Assembly (NCBI GenBank): GCA_031265435.1
Contig: JAISCR010000033.1
Span: forward strand, 1-64,000
Reading direction: 5' to 3'
From: Treponema sp.
GTDB taxonomy: Bacteria > Spirochaetota > Spirochaetia > Treponematales > Breznakiellaceae
DNA length: 64,000 nucleotides
A model generated the notes under the pieces. The model did no database searches. It was not told the DNA's origin and saw nothing but the letters and a program-made list of their open reading frames with translations. Made by a program: the position numbers and the translations under genes. Of the stretch, positions 56,744-64,000 are shown one piece after another (the stretch's first letter is position 1; each line of letters begins with the position of its first letter).

Positions 56744-58387
56744 ATGAGAAGATTTTTAGTTTCATCATTCATTTTCCTGTTTGTTACCGTCTTTGTGTTT
56801 TCGGGCGGCCAAAATCAATCACAGGCAAAAAGTTCGGCAGCCGTTGATTATGGAAAAAGAACATCAGGTCCAAATTACTGGATGGTAAAATACGATCAAC
56901 CGGTTACGCTTCACGTAGTAAATTACCCTGACGGTTCTGTTAATTTTCCTAGCGGTGACGATCCTTCAAAGAACGAATGGACAAGGATAATAAAAAGAGA
57001 CCTTAATATTGATATCGTTACAGATTGGATAAGTCCAACTACGGAATATACTACGAGATTAAATCTCGCCATTGCTTCCGGGCAACTTCCTGACGTGTTT
57101 GAAGCTAATGCTGTTCAATTCAGACAATTGGTTGATGCCAATGCAACCGCTGATATTACGGATTACATTGAGAATAATGCCTCTGATACTATAAAAAGTA
57201 TATTTGCATTTTCTCCCTCTATTCTTGATACTGCCAAAAGAAACGGAAGACTTGTCGGTATCCCCCAATTTGGATATGGGACCATAGATAAACCGATGAA
57301 TATCTGGCTCAGACATGATTGGAAAGAAGCGGCCAAAATATCCGTACCCAAAACTGTTTCGGAATTAGAAAATATTATGGCCGTTTTTATGAAAAATAAT
57401 CCCGGAACCTATGGGATGCCTTTGAATAAAAATCTTGATGAGTTATATTATATGGGCCCGTCTTTTGGTGTATATCCCAATACGTGGATTACCGCTACGG
57501 ATGGTTCCATTGTGCATGGCGGGATTCAGCCTGGAATGAAAGCTATTTTAACCACCTTCGCTGACTGGTATAGAAAGGGATATATTAAAAAGGATTTTAT
57601 GTCCATGGATTCCGATGCGGTAAGGCAAGATCTTATTTCAGGCAGGTTTGGCGTTCAAATCCTTGCAAATTGGTGGGGTTACGCAAATGGAACGGATATA
57701 GTTAATAACCTTGGAAAAGATGCTTATTTTGAGGCGTATGAGCTCCCCTCTGTTGATGGGAAGCCGCCTGTTCATCCTCTTCCATTCGATAATGGCGGTT
57801 ATAATGTCATAAATAAAAACTCCAAAAACATTGACGCCGCTGTCAAATGCACGAGTTATATTTTATATATAGCTCGTGACGCGATAACACAGAAAATCAT
57901 AACCTTCAAGGAGGCTGATGATATCTTGGTAAAAGCAGGACTTCATACCTTGAGGATGTTCAGGCTTAATAATCCGATTGACGAAATAAGCAACTATGAA
58001 GAGATTCAAAAGGCAGTAAAAACCGGTGATACTTCGGTATTTACAAATACAATGTCCTATACAAAATACATGTCTGCTCATGAGTGGGTTACAAAGGGTG
58101 ATGCGACCGGTGTGGGAAACTGGCTTCAAGGTTATGCGGATTTTTGCGCTTATAACTCAAATATAAAAGTGGTTAATGATAACCGTTTTATTTTGAACCG
58201 CTTAATGGGGCCTGTTCCTGAAGACGTTGCTGTATATGGAACTACATTGGACGATATGCTCAAGGAAGGTTTTATAAAGATTATCACTGGTGAAAGACCT
58301 GTGTCTTATTTTGATGAACTTGTAAATCAATGGAAAAATTCAGGGGGCGATGCTCAAACAAGAGCGATGAACAGAGAGTACAACTAA
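56744..58387 (+). CDS. LipO-type ABC solute-binding protein
   Basis: A 547-residue extracellular binding protein. The signal peptide RRFLVSSFIFLFVTVFVFS is followed by GGQNQSQ. The length and TLHVVNYPDGSVNFP, PDVFEANAVQFRQLVD and a late GPVPEDVAVYGTTLDDML place it with LipO/LplA-type proteins that serve LplB-LplC permeases in Firmicutes and spirochaetes, often for complex plant or host glycans. GGGGGTAAATC precedes the ATG. The ATPase is not encoded here. Confidence 0.88.
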   Translation: MRRFLVSSFIFLFVTVFVFSGGQNQSQAKSSAAVDYGKRTSGPNYWMVKYDQPVTLHVVNYPDGSVNFPSGDDPSKNEWTRIIKRDLNIDIVTDWISPTTEYTTRLNLAIASGQLPDVFEANAVQFRQLVDANATADITDYIENNASDTIKSIFAFSPSILDTAKRNGRLVGIPQFGYGTIDKPMNIWLRHDWKEAAKISVPKTVSELENIMAVFMKNNPGTYGMPLNKNLDELYYMGPSFGVYPNTWITATDGSIVHGGIQPGMKAILTTFADWYRKGYIKKDFMSMDSDAVRQDLISGRFGVQILANWWGYANGTDIVNNLGKDAYFEAYELPSVDGKPPVHPLPFDNGGYNVINKNSKNIDAAVKCTSYILYIARDAITQKIITFKEADDILVKAGLHTLRMFRLNNPIDEISNYEEIQKAVKTGDTSVFTNTMSYTKYMSAHEWVTKGDATGVGNWLQGYADFCAYNSNIKVVNDNRFILNRLMGPVPEDVAVYGTTLDDMLKEGFIKIITGERPVSYFDELVNQWKNSGGDAQTRAMNREYN

Positions 58388-58449
58388 ATAGGACTATTAA
58401 CCGCCCATCTTTTAAGGGAGGTGGGTGGTCTGTCATTGGAAGGTTTATT

Positions 58450-59361
58450 ATGAAGAACAATTCTCTTTTTTCATTATCCGCCTTTAAACGAGAATGGTCT
58501 TACCACTTGTTACTTCTGCCATGTGTAATTGTTGTTTTTATTTTCTCATACATACCTGTGTATGGAGTGGTTATAGCCTTTCAAAAGTTCAATGTTGTCC
58601 GTGGGTTTTCTTCTCCATGGGCAGGCTTATATAATTTCAGACAAATATTTTCACAATTTCATTTTGTTGAAACGGTCTGGAATACTCTTTATATTGCTGT
58701 TATGAAAATTATTGGCGGCATCATTATTCCTGTATCATTTGCGTTACTTTTAAATGAAATCAGTTTTTTGCGATTTAAGAGAATATTCCAAACTCTTATT
58801 TATCTCCCCCATTTTTTGTCATGGGTAATAATGGCGGGTATATTAATAGACATACTTTCCCTGGATGGTATTGTTAATAGGGCTATACAGGCGATAGGTT
58901 TTGAACCCGTACAATTTTTGAGCAAACCGACAATATTCCCGTGGACTATGGTTGTGACTGATATATGGAAAAATTTCGGCTTTGGTACAGTCGTTTACCT
59001 GGCGGCTCTTACCGGTATTGATCCTGGTTTATATGAAGCCTCACTAGTGGATGGAGCTAACCGCTGGAAACAAACAATTTATATTACTCTTCCGATGATA
59101 ACCCCAACCATTGTTCTTATGAGCGTCCTTTCATTAGGCAGTGTACTGAATGCGGGATTTGATCAGATATATAATCTTTATTCACCAGCAGTTTATTCTA
59201 CTGGTGACATCATTGATACTTTCGTCTATCGTATGGGAATACAACAGGCACAGTATTCCATCGGCGCTGCCGTTGGACTTTTTAAGTCAGCTGTCTCCGC
59301 TATTCTGATAATCACTTCACAAGTTATGGCCGATAAACTGGCAGGATATAGAGTATTTTAG
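58450..59361 (+). CDS. lplB: LplB-type ABC permease
   Basis: A 303-residue permease with six spans. HLLLLPCVIVVFIFSYIPVYG is the first; the EAA loop is YEASLVDGANRWKQTIYITL at about 196-215. YNFRQIFSQFHFVETVWNTL is typical of LplB proteins. ATG 58450 has GGAAGG 6 nt upstream; the longer frame runs back into the binding-protein gene. It forms a pore with the LplC partner encoded 9 nt further on. Confidence 0.9.
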   Translation: MKNNSLFSLSAFKREWSYHLLLLPCVIVVFIFSYIPVYGVVIAFQKFNVVRGFSSPWAGLYNFRQIFSQFHFVETVWNTLYIAVMKIIGGIIIPVSFALLLNEISFLRFKRIFQTLIYLPHFLSWVIMAGILIDILSLDGIVNRAIQAIGFEPVQFLSKPTIFPWTMVVTDIWKNFGFGTVVYLAALTGIDPGLYEASLVDGANRWKQTIYITLPMITPTIVLMSVLSLGSVLNAGFDQIYNLYSPAVYSTGDIIDTFVYRMGIQQAQYSIGAAVGLFKSAVSAILIITSQVMADKLAGYRVF

Positions 59362-59370
59362 GAGAAAAGG

Positions 59371-60261
59371 ATGATTAAATATATAAGTACATCCCGAAAA
59401 CTATTTTTGTTGTTTGATTATTTACTTTTGGTAAGTACTGGTTTTGTTTGTCTTTTACCTTTTATCAACCTTTTAGCAATTTCTTTTTCAGGAAGTGCTC
59501 CTGTCTCGGCTGGAAGGGTATTGTTTTGGCCTGTTGAATTTACTCTTTCATCTTATGAATTTGCGGTAAAAGGCGGAAAATTTTTTGTTGCTCTCTGGGT
59601 ATCAATTAAAAGGGTAATACTTGGAGTTAGTATTAATATAACAATGATGATATGTGCCGCATATCCTTTAGCAAAAAACAAAGAACATTTTCGATGGAGG
59701 AATATATACATGGTTTATTTTTTAGTTACTATAATAATAAGCGGTGGCTTGATCCCCCTGTATATTGTTGTAGTTAAACTAAAGTTGATAGATAGTTTAT
59801 GGGCCCTTGTATTACCAGGCGCATTACCGGTAGGCACAATGGTTATTCTTATGAATTTTATCAGACAGATGCCACAGGATATTGAAGAGGCTGCTATCAT
59901 AGATGGCGCCGGTGTCTTTTCACGCTTAATAAGGGTAATATTGCCGCTTCTAAAACCGGCTCTTGCTACCGTCGGCCTGTTTTGCATTGTAGGGCACTGG
60001 AACGATTGGTTTGGTGGTATTATATTTATGAACCGGCCTGAAAACTATCCTCTTCAAAGTTACCTGCAAACTCTGCTCACATCAATAGAGGAAATGATGC
60101 GATTTAGCGGTATTGATTATACACGCTTGCTCGGAATGATGAGCGCGCGAACCGGAAGAGCAGCCCAGTTATTCTTGGGTGCGGTTCCAATGATGGTGGT
60201 TTATCCTTTTCTTCAAAGATACTTCACCACTGGTCTTGTACTCGGGAGCGTGAAAGGATAA
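59371..60261 (+). CDS. lplC: LplC-type ABC permease
   Basis: A 296-residue partner permease with six spans. The EAA loop is IEEAAIIDGAGVFSRLIRVI (about 171-190), and GHWNDWFGGIIFMNRPENYPLQSYLQ and the C-terminal YFTTGLVLGSVKG are LplC signatures. GGAGAAAAGG precedes ATG 59371. It is followed after 4 nt by the UROD-like gene. Confidence 0.9.
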   Translation: MIKYISTSRKLFLLFDYLLLVSTGFVCLLPFINLLAISFSGSAPVSAGRVLFWPVEFTLSSYEFAVKGGKFFVALWVSIKRVILGVSINITMMICAAYPLAKNKEHFRWRNIYMVYFLVTIIISGGLIPLYIVVVKLKLIDSLWALVLPGALPVGTMVILMNFIRQMPQDIEEAAIIDGAGVFSRLIRVILPLLKPALATVGLFCIVGHWNDWFGGIIFMNRPENYPLQSYLQTLLTSIEEMMRFSGIDYTRLLGMMSARTGRAAQLFLGAVPMMVVYPFLQRYFTTGLVLGSVKG

Positions 60262-60265
60262 AACC

Positions 60266-61534
60266 ATGTCTGAAACAAAAACTATTTCTTGCCCTCCTAT
60301 TTCAAAGGTGGAAATTGCTCATTTAAGGGAATTGGCAAAAAAGCAATTGGAATATTCAAAATTACCCGTAATGGATGAGAGAAAGACATTATGGTATCTC
60401 CATAACAAAGTATCGGGAGTGCGGCCTATGGTTGTTATGGAAGAAGGTACATTTATCAATGACATATTGCCTAAACAATTCTGTTCTCATCCTGTGGCCG
60501 TAAGTATTGAACGACAAATCAATCAGGTAATCGCCGCTTATGAAATATTTGATGATGATAAAGTTGTACCTGATTTTTTTCCTGTGTATTTTGATATTGA
60601 TGTTGATTTTTTAGGATTAAAAATAAATTGCAGCTATGCTGATAATTCGGTCGGTTTTCATTTGAATCCAATATTTGAAACGATAGAGGAAGGATTGCCA
60701 ATTATCAAACCTTCTGTGTTTTTCTATAATAAGGAGAAAACCGAAGAATATGAGAATATTGTTTCTGACATTTTAGATGGCATTCTTCCTGTTGTATACA
60801 AAAACGGCTTTAATGTATGGTCTAATAATCCTCCTGCTATTCTTTTAAATATGATGGGTATGGAAAATATGTTTACAGCAATGATTTCTGAATCAGATAA
60901 ATTTAAATATGTCATTAAATTGATCACGGATGATATAAAAAGATGCTTGCGGTGGCAGGAAGAAAATAAACTTATAACAATCAATAATAACAACGATTAT
61001 ATGGGTTCGGGAAGTTACTGCTTTACCGATGAACTTCCTGCGTCATCGTATGCGGGTACTGTCCGTTCCATTGACACCTGGGGTTTTTTGTCAGGTCAAG
61101 AAGCTGTCGGAATATCACCAGAACATTTTCATGAATACTTTTATTCTTCCTTTGAGGAACTTTCAAAAGAATTTGGTCTCTTGTATTGGGGATGCTGTGA
61201 ACCAGTACACGGCATTTGGGATAAAAGTCTTTCACGTATTTCAAATTTACGAAAAATATCCATATCAAATTGGTGCGATGAAGGGGCTATGGCCGATCGG
61301 TTAACCGGGAAAAAAATCATCTATTCAAGGAAGCCTTCGCCAAATTTTACTGGAATAAAAGCTGAATTTGATGAAGAATTATTTACATCATATATAAAAC
61401 GAACCGCAGAGATTTGCAAAGGAAAATGCAAAACTGAGTTCATCTTTCGGGATATTTATTCACTGCATGGCAACATCGGAAAAACACGAAAAATAGTTGA
61501 TATAACGAGGCGTATTGCTGAAACAATGTATTGA
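60266..61534 (+). CDS. UROD/MtaA-superfamily protein in a sugar operon
   Basis: A 422-residue relative of uroporphyrinogen decarboxylase and cobamide methyltransferases. YWGCCEPVHGIWDKSLSRI resembles the zinc-cysteine zone of the MtaA/CmuA group, and NFTGIKAEFDEELFTSYIKR lies where UROD-fold proteins close the barrel. Classical heme-pathway residues are not evident. Such genes recur in anaerobes next to carbohydrate clusters; methyl transfer from methoxylated sugars or a cofactor role is possible but unproven. Strongly AT-rich: one 60-nt line (60901-60960) counted by hand is about 33% GC. Confidence 0.7.
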   Translation: MSETKTISCPPISKVEIAHLRELAKKQLEYSKLPVMDERKTLWYLHNKVSGVRPMVVMEEGTFINDILPKQFCSHPVAVSIERQINQVIAAYEIFDDDKVVPDFFPVYFDIDVDFLGLKINCSYADNSVGFHLNPIFETIEEGLPIIKPSVFFYNKEKTEEYENIVSDILDGILPVVYKNGFNVWSNNPPAILLNMMGMENMFTAMISESDKFKYVIKLITDDIKRCLRWQEENKLITINNNNDYMGSGSYCFTDELPASSYAGTVRSIDTWGFLSGQEAVGISPEHFHEYFYSSFEELSKEFGLLYWGCCEPVHGIWDKSLSRISNLRKISISNWCDEGAMADRLTGKKIIYSRKPSPNFTGIKAEFDEELFTSYIKRTAEICKGKCKTEFIFRDIYSLHGNIGKTRKIVDITRRIAETMY

Positions 61535-61619
61535 TATTCCTTAATACGCTGATTCGTATCTGAATACTTGGGAGGAATCGACGGATCTAATAGTAAAAAT
61601 TTATGCTGGGGGATAATAT

Positions 61620-61850
61620 ATGAAGAGCCGCACAAGAATAATCAATACTGTTCTGATGAAAGATATCGACCGCCAGCCTTTGTCCTTTTATTTTGGTCCC
61701 TGGCCCGAAACTATTGACAGGTGGGAAAAAGAAGGACTTCCCAAGGGAAGCCGATGGGATGTAGATCTTGGTCTTGATCCCGGTATTCGTCATGTAGATG
61801 TTAATCTTTGTATCATCTTTACGTATGAGAATAGAAAAATACCGCAATAA
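61620..61850 (+). pseudogene. Truncated second UROD-family gene
   Basis: A 76-residue frame with good ribosome site GGGGGATAAT. SRTRIINTVLMKDIDRQPLS then FYFGPWPETIDRWEKEGLP and LGLDPGIRHVDVNL match the opening of another UROD-superfamily protein (the motif R-x-x-x-x-x-x-x-x-D-R-x-P-x-x-F-x-x-G). The frame then degenerates (CIIFTYENRKIPQ) and stops; the remaining ~300 residues are absent before the next gene starts 50 nt later. It is a 5' fragment left by a deletion, or a very short surviving domain. Confidence 0.7.
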
Positions 61851-61899
61851 ACAGATTGAGGATATTGCGTAATTTTATTATTTACGGAGGAAAATTACT

Positions 61900-63972
61900 A
61901 TGCTTAAACTGGAAACAACTTCACTGACGGTTGGGTTTGATGAATCAAACGGCTCTTTGGTTCAACTCTACTCAAAATTATCCTCCTGGCCGTTGATCGA
62001 CCGGGAACAGCTTGGGCTCTCATGGCGCCTTATGCTCCCTCTGGAAGGGCGGCGTAACAACAACGCCTGGGGGCATTTACAGCAAAAACCTGAATGCAGG
62101 CAGACAGATAAAAGTGTCTCTTTTGTTTGGAAAGGAATAACGTCAGAACACGGCGGGCGGCACAATATTACCATAACTACCCTGTGCGAGATAAAGAACG
62201 ATCAGGCGGTGTTTTCCATGAACATCGTTAATAACGATCTTGTCTATGTTGAAAATGTTTATTATCCGTATTTTGGCGACTTGAAACGGCCTGAAAGTTG
62301 CAAGAGTCTATCCTTGAGCCATGGTAATTATTCGGATATGGCTGAATATTCCCTGTATCCTACTTTTCCAAATACAAAAGGATACTATGGTGATGATTAT
62401 CCTACAATTATTACCGGTGGCGGTATGGCAACGGCTCCTATATATCCCTTTGCGTTAATAGCTGATGATAAGGGGAATGGTATATATATCGGAATAACGG
62501 AACGGCGTATTGAGGCTACCACATGGATGGCGGAACTGCATCCGGGATATTCGGAGAGCATCACCAGCCGGGTTCCCGATACGGATAAAATAGGTTCCTG
62601 GGATGTGTATACCCGGTTTGGGCCGGTTCATTTTCCCTATGTAGCGCCGGGATCAACTTTTAATTTGCTGCCCTTCAGTGTTGAGGCGTATAAGGGGGAC
62701 TGGAATTCAGGCCTGTCCTGTTATACCAGAATAAGTAAAGAATGGAACAAACTGCCCGGCGATATGCCCGAATGGGCCAAAAATCCCCACGCGTGGCTCC
62801 AGATCCATATTAACGCGCCGGACGACGAACTGCGGGTACGCTATACGGATCTGCCGAAAATCGGTGAAGACTGCGTAAAACACGGTATAAAGGCAATTCA
62901 GCTTGTGGGCTGGAATAATGGCGGTCAGGATCGGGGTAATCCCTACCACGATCCGGACCCGCGCCTGGGTACCTGGGAGGAACTGCGGGACGCCATCGCG
63001 AAGATCCACGCCATGGGAGTCAAGGTGGTGCTTTTTTCAAAATTTGTCTGGGCGGACCGGTCTCTGGAAAATTTTAAAACCGAATTTGAACCCCTTGCGA
63101 TAAAAGATCCTTATGGCGGTTATTATATGCATCCGGGCTATCAGTACCATACGGCTACCCAGCTCATGGATATCAATACCCGGCGTCTCATACCCATGTG
63201 TTTTGCCAGCAAGGAATATATCGAAATTTGCAAGAGGGAATTCAAAAAGGTGGTGGATCTTGGCGCCGCGGGGATGCTTTACGATGAATGTCTGCATCAT
63301 AGTCCCACGCTCTGCTGTTTTGATACCTCCCACGGACACCGCTATGGTGCGCCGACTTACAGTAATGACGAAGTATTGATCGGCGAGTTCCGCAAGGCCC
63401 TTAACGGAAAAGAGTTTCTCATTGCCGGAGAAGCAATTTACGATTTCCAGCACAATTACTACCACCTTTCGTACACCAGAACATGGAAGCCGGATCATAA
63501 ACCGACATCCCGGTTTATGCGTCCTCAGGGGGCAATTATGACTGCGGTGGTTGGCTTTAACGACAGGAACATGATCAATCAATGTCTGATGAACCGGTAC
63601 ATCATAAGCTATGAACCTTTCAATTTTAAAGGAATGCCGTCGGATTTTCCCGATACCACCGCCTATGGCGCGAAAATGGATGCTCTGCGTACTGAAATGC
63701 GGGAATATTTCTGGGATGGGGAATTCAGGGATAAGCTGGGAGGCAGCGTGAGCGTCTCAGACGAAACCGTCTATTCCACCTATTCGGTCTTCGCCGGGAC
63801 CAATGGGAAAACGGGAATGGTTATCTGCAACTATGAGGATAAGCCCGTGACCCTTACGCCGAAATTTGACTCAGGAGCGCCGGCAATGTACCGTTTGGTT
63901 GACGATACGGTTCCCCAAAATATAAGCGGCAGCATAACTATTCCGCCTCGATCCGCGGCGGCGGTGTTTTAG
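61900..63972 (+). CDS. DUF6259-like glycoside-hydrolase-fold protein
   Basis: A 690-residue protein without signal peptide. The front third is a beta-sandwich (SLTVGFDESNGSLVQLYSKL, then FGPVHFPYVAPGSTFNLLPF). The middle is a TIM-barrel-like region: GIKAIQLVGWNNGGQDRGNP, GVKVVLFSKFVWADRS, GAAGMLYDECLHHS and FLIAGEAIYDF, with acidic residues at strand ends that could be catalytic. The last ~80 residues are a beta domain. This layout fits DUF6259 proteins, thought to be glycoside hydrolases. GGAGG precedes the ATG. It closes the GH63 importer operon. GC content rises again relative to the genes before it. Confidence 0.75.
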   Translation: MLKLETTSLTVGFDESNGSLVQLYSKLSSWPLIDREQLGLSWRLMLPLEGRRNNNAWGHLQQKPECRQTDKSVSFVWKGITSEHGGRHNITITTLCEIKNDQAVFSMNIVNNDLVYVENVYYPYFGDLKRPESCKSLSLSHGNYSDMAEYSLYPTFPNTKGYYGDDYPTIITGGGMATAPIYPFALIADDKGNGIYIGITERRIEATTWMAELHPGYSESITSRVPDTDKIGSWDVYTRFGPVHFPYVAPGSTFNLLPFSVEAYKGDWNSGLSCYTRISKEWNKLPGDMPEWAKNPHAWLQIHINAPDDELRVRYTDLPKIGEDCVKHGIKAIQLVGWNNGGQDRGNPYHDPDPRLGTWEELRDAIAKIHAMGVKVVLFSKFVWADRSLENFKTEFEPLAIKDPYGGYYMHPGYQYHTATQLMDINTRRLIPMCFASKEYIEICKREFKKVVDLGAAGMLYDECLHHSPTLCCFDTSHGHRYGAPTYSNDEVLIGEFRKALNGKEFLIAGEAIYDFQHNYYHLSYTRTWKPDHKPTSRFMRPQGAIMTAVVGFNDRNMINQCLMNRYIISYEPFNFKGMPSDFPDTTAYGAKMDALRTEMREYFWDGEFRDKLGGSVSVSDETVYSTYSVFAGTNGKTGMVICNYEDKPVTLTPKFDSGAPAMYRLVDDTVPQNISGSITIPPRSAAAVF

Positions 63973-64000
63973 TTTTACCAGTCCACGAGGATCCAGTCAT

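Noticed and set aside
1-64000. CRISPR array
   Set aside because: The regular short repeats seen (families A-C, 21-bp coiled-coil units, 15-bp pair) lack the repeat-spacer pattern and no cas gene is present.

Overview
The window reads as part of a spirochaete chromosome, most likely a Treponema-like bacterium of the termite-gut type. This is inferred from gene content, because no rRNA is present. Pointers are lipoproteins with loose spirochaetal lipoboxes, a long G homopolymer beside a predicted secreted protein, HTH-EIIA and DUF3782-type proteins, a truncated Rpn-type protein, LplB/LplC-type sugar transporters and an [FeFe]-hydrogenase-like sensor. Coding density is high and both strands are used. 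Base composition is uneven: the 17.9-20.2 kb block is very GC-rich and 54-61.9 kb is AT-rich, which suggests acquired blocks.

Layout. 0-1.2 kb: a partial secreted coiled-coil protein behind a G14 tract, a dispersed inverted repeat and an orphan RHH antitoxin-like gene. 1.2-8.7 kb: a housekeeping run (29-residue basic protein, dxs, cdaA, cdaR, acpS, DUF2225, truA, btuF-like, HAD phosphatase). 8.7-14 kb, minus strand: RNA methyltransferase, lipid kinase, HAD, prs-like, OmpA-like protein and a regulator remnant. 14-17.7 kb: deoC-udp, a CAT-anticodon tRNA followed by a tyrosine recombinase, and an acidic-tailed hypothetical. 17.9-20.2 kb: divergent pdxA2-dtnK-like pair. 20.3-26.2 kb: LacI regulator facing an ABC sugar importer and a GH51 arabinofuranosidase. 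26.2-31.4 kb: a cobalamin-riboswitch operon (FN3 lipoprotein, btuB, btuC, btuD). 31.5-33.6 kb: a fusion of ferredoxin, [FeFe]-hydrogenase and chemoreceptor modules. 33.7-50.4 kb: mixed housekeeping genes (UvrD, DtxR-like regulator, aconitase-like, TrpR, gph, KDPG aldolase-VOC, cdd, HTH-EIIA, RluA-like). 50.4-64 kb: two divergent carbohydrate operons (pentulose/hexulose kinase-epimerase-cupin; GH63-ABC importer-UROD-like-DUF6259) that share a LacI-type operator motif.

The genes form recognisable units. cdaA/cdaR make and tune c-di-AMP. The riboswitch operon together with the distant btuF gives a complete B12 import route. deoC/udp salvage nucleosides. The two sugar regions each pair a binding-protein importer with intracellular or surface glycosidases and LacI-type control.

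The most unusual material is the hydrogenase-chemoreceptor fusion, the riboswitch-led FN3 lipoprotein, several dispersed palindromic repeat families (one carries a Shine-Dalgarno plus ATG and appears to supply the start of trpR; others supply stop codons), and a set of genes whose -10 box sits about 6 nt from the ATG, suggesting leaderless mRNAs.
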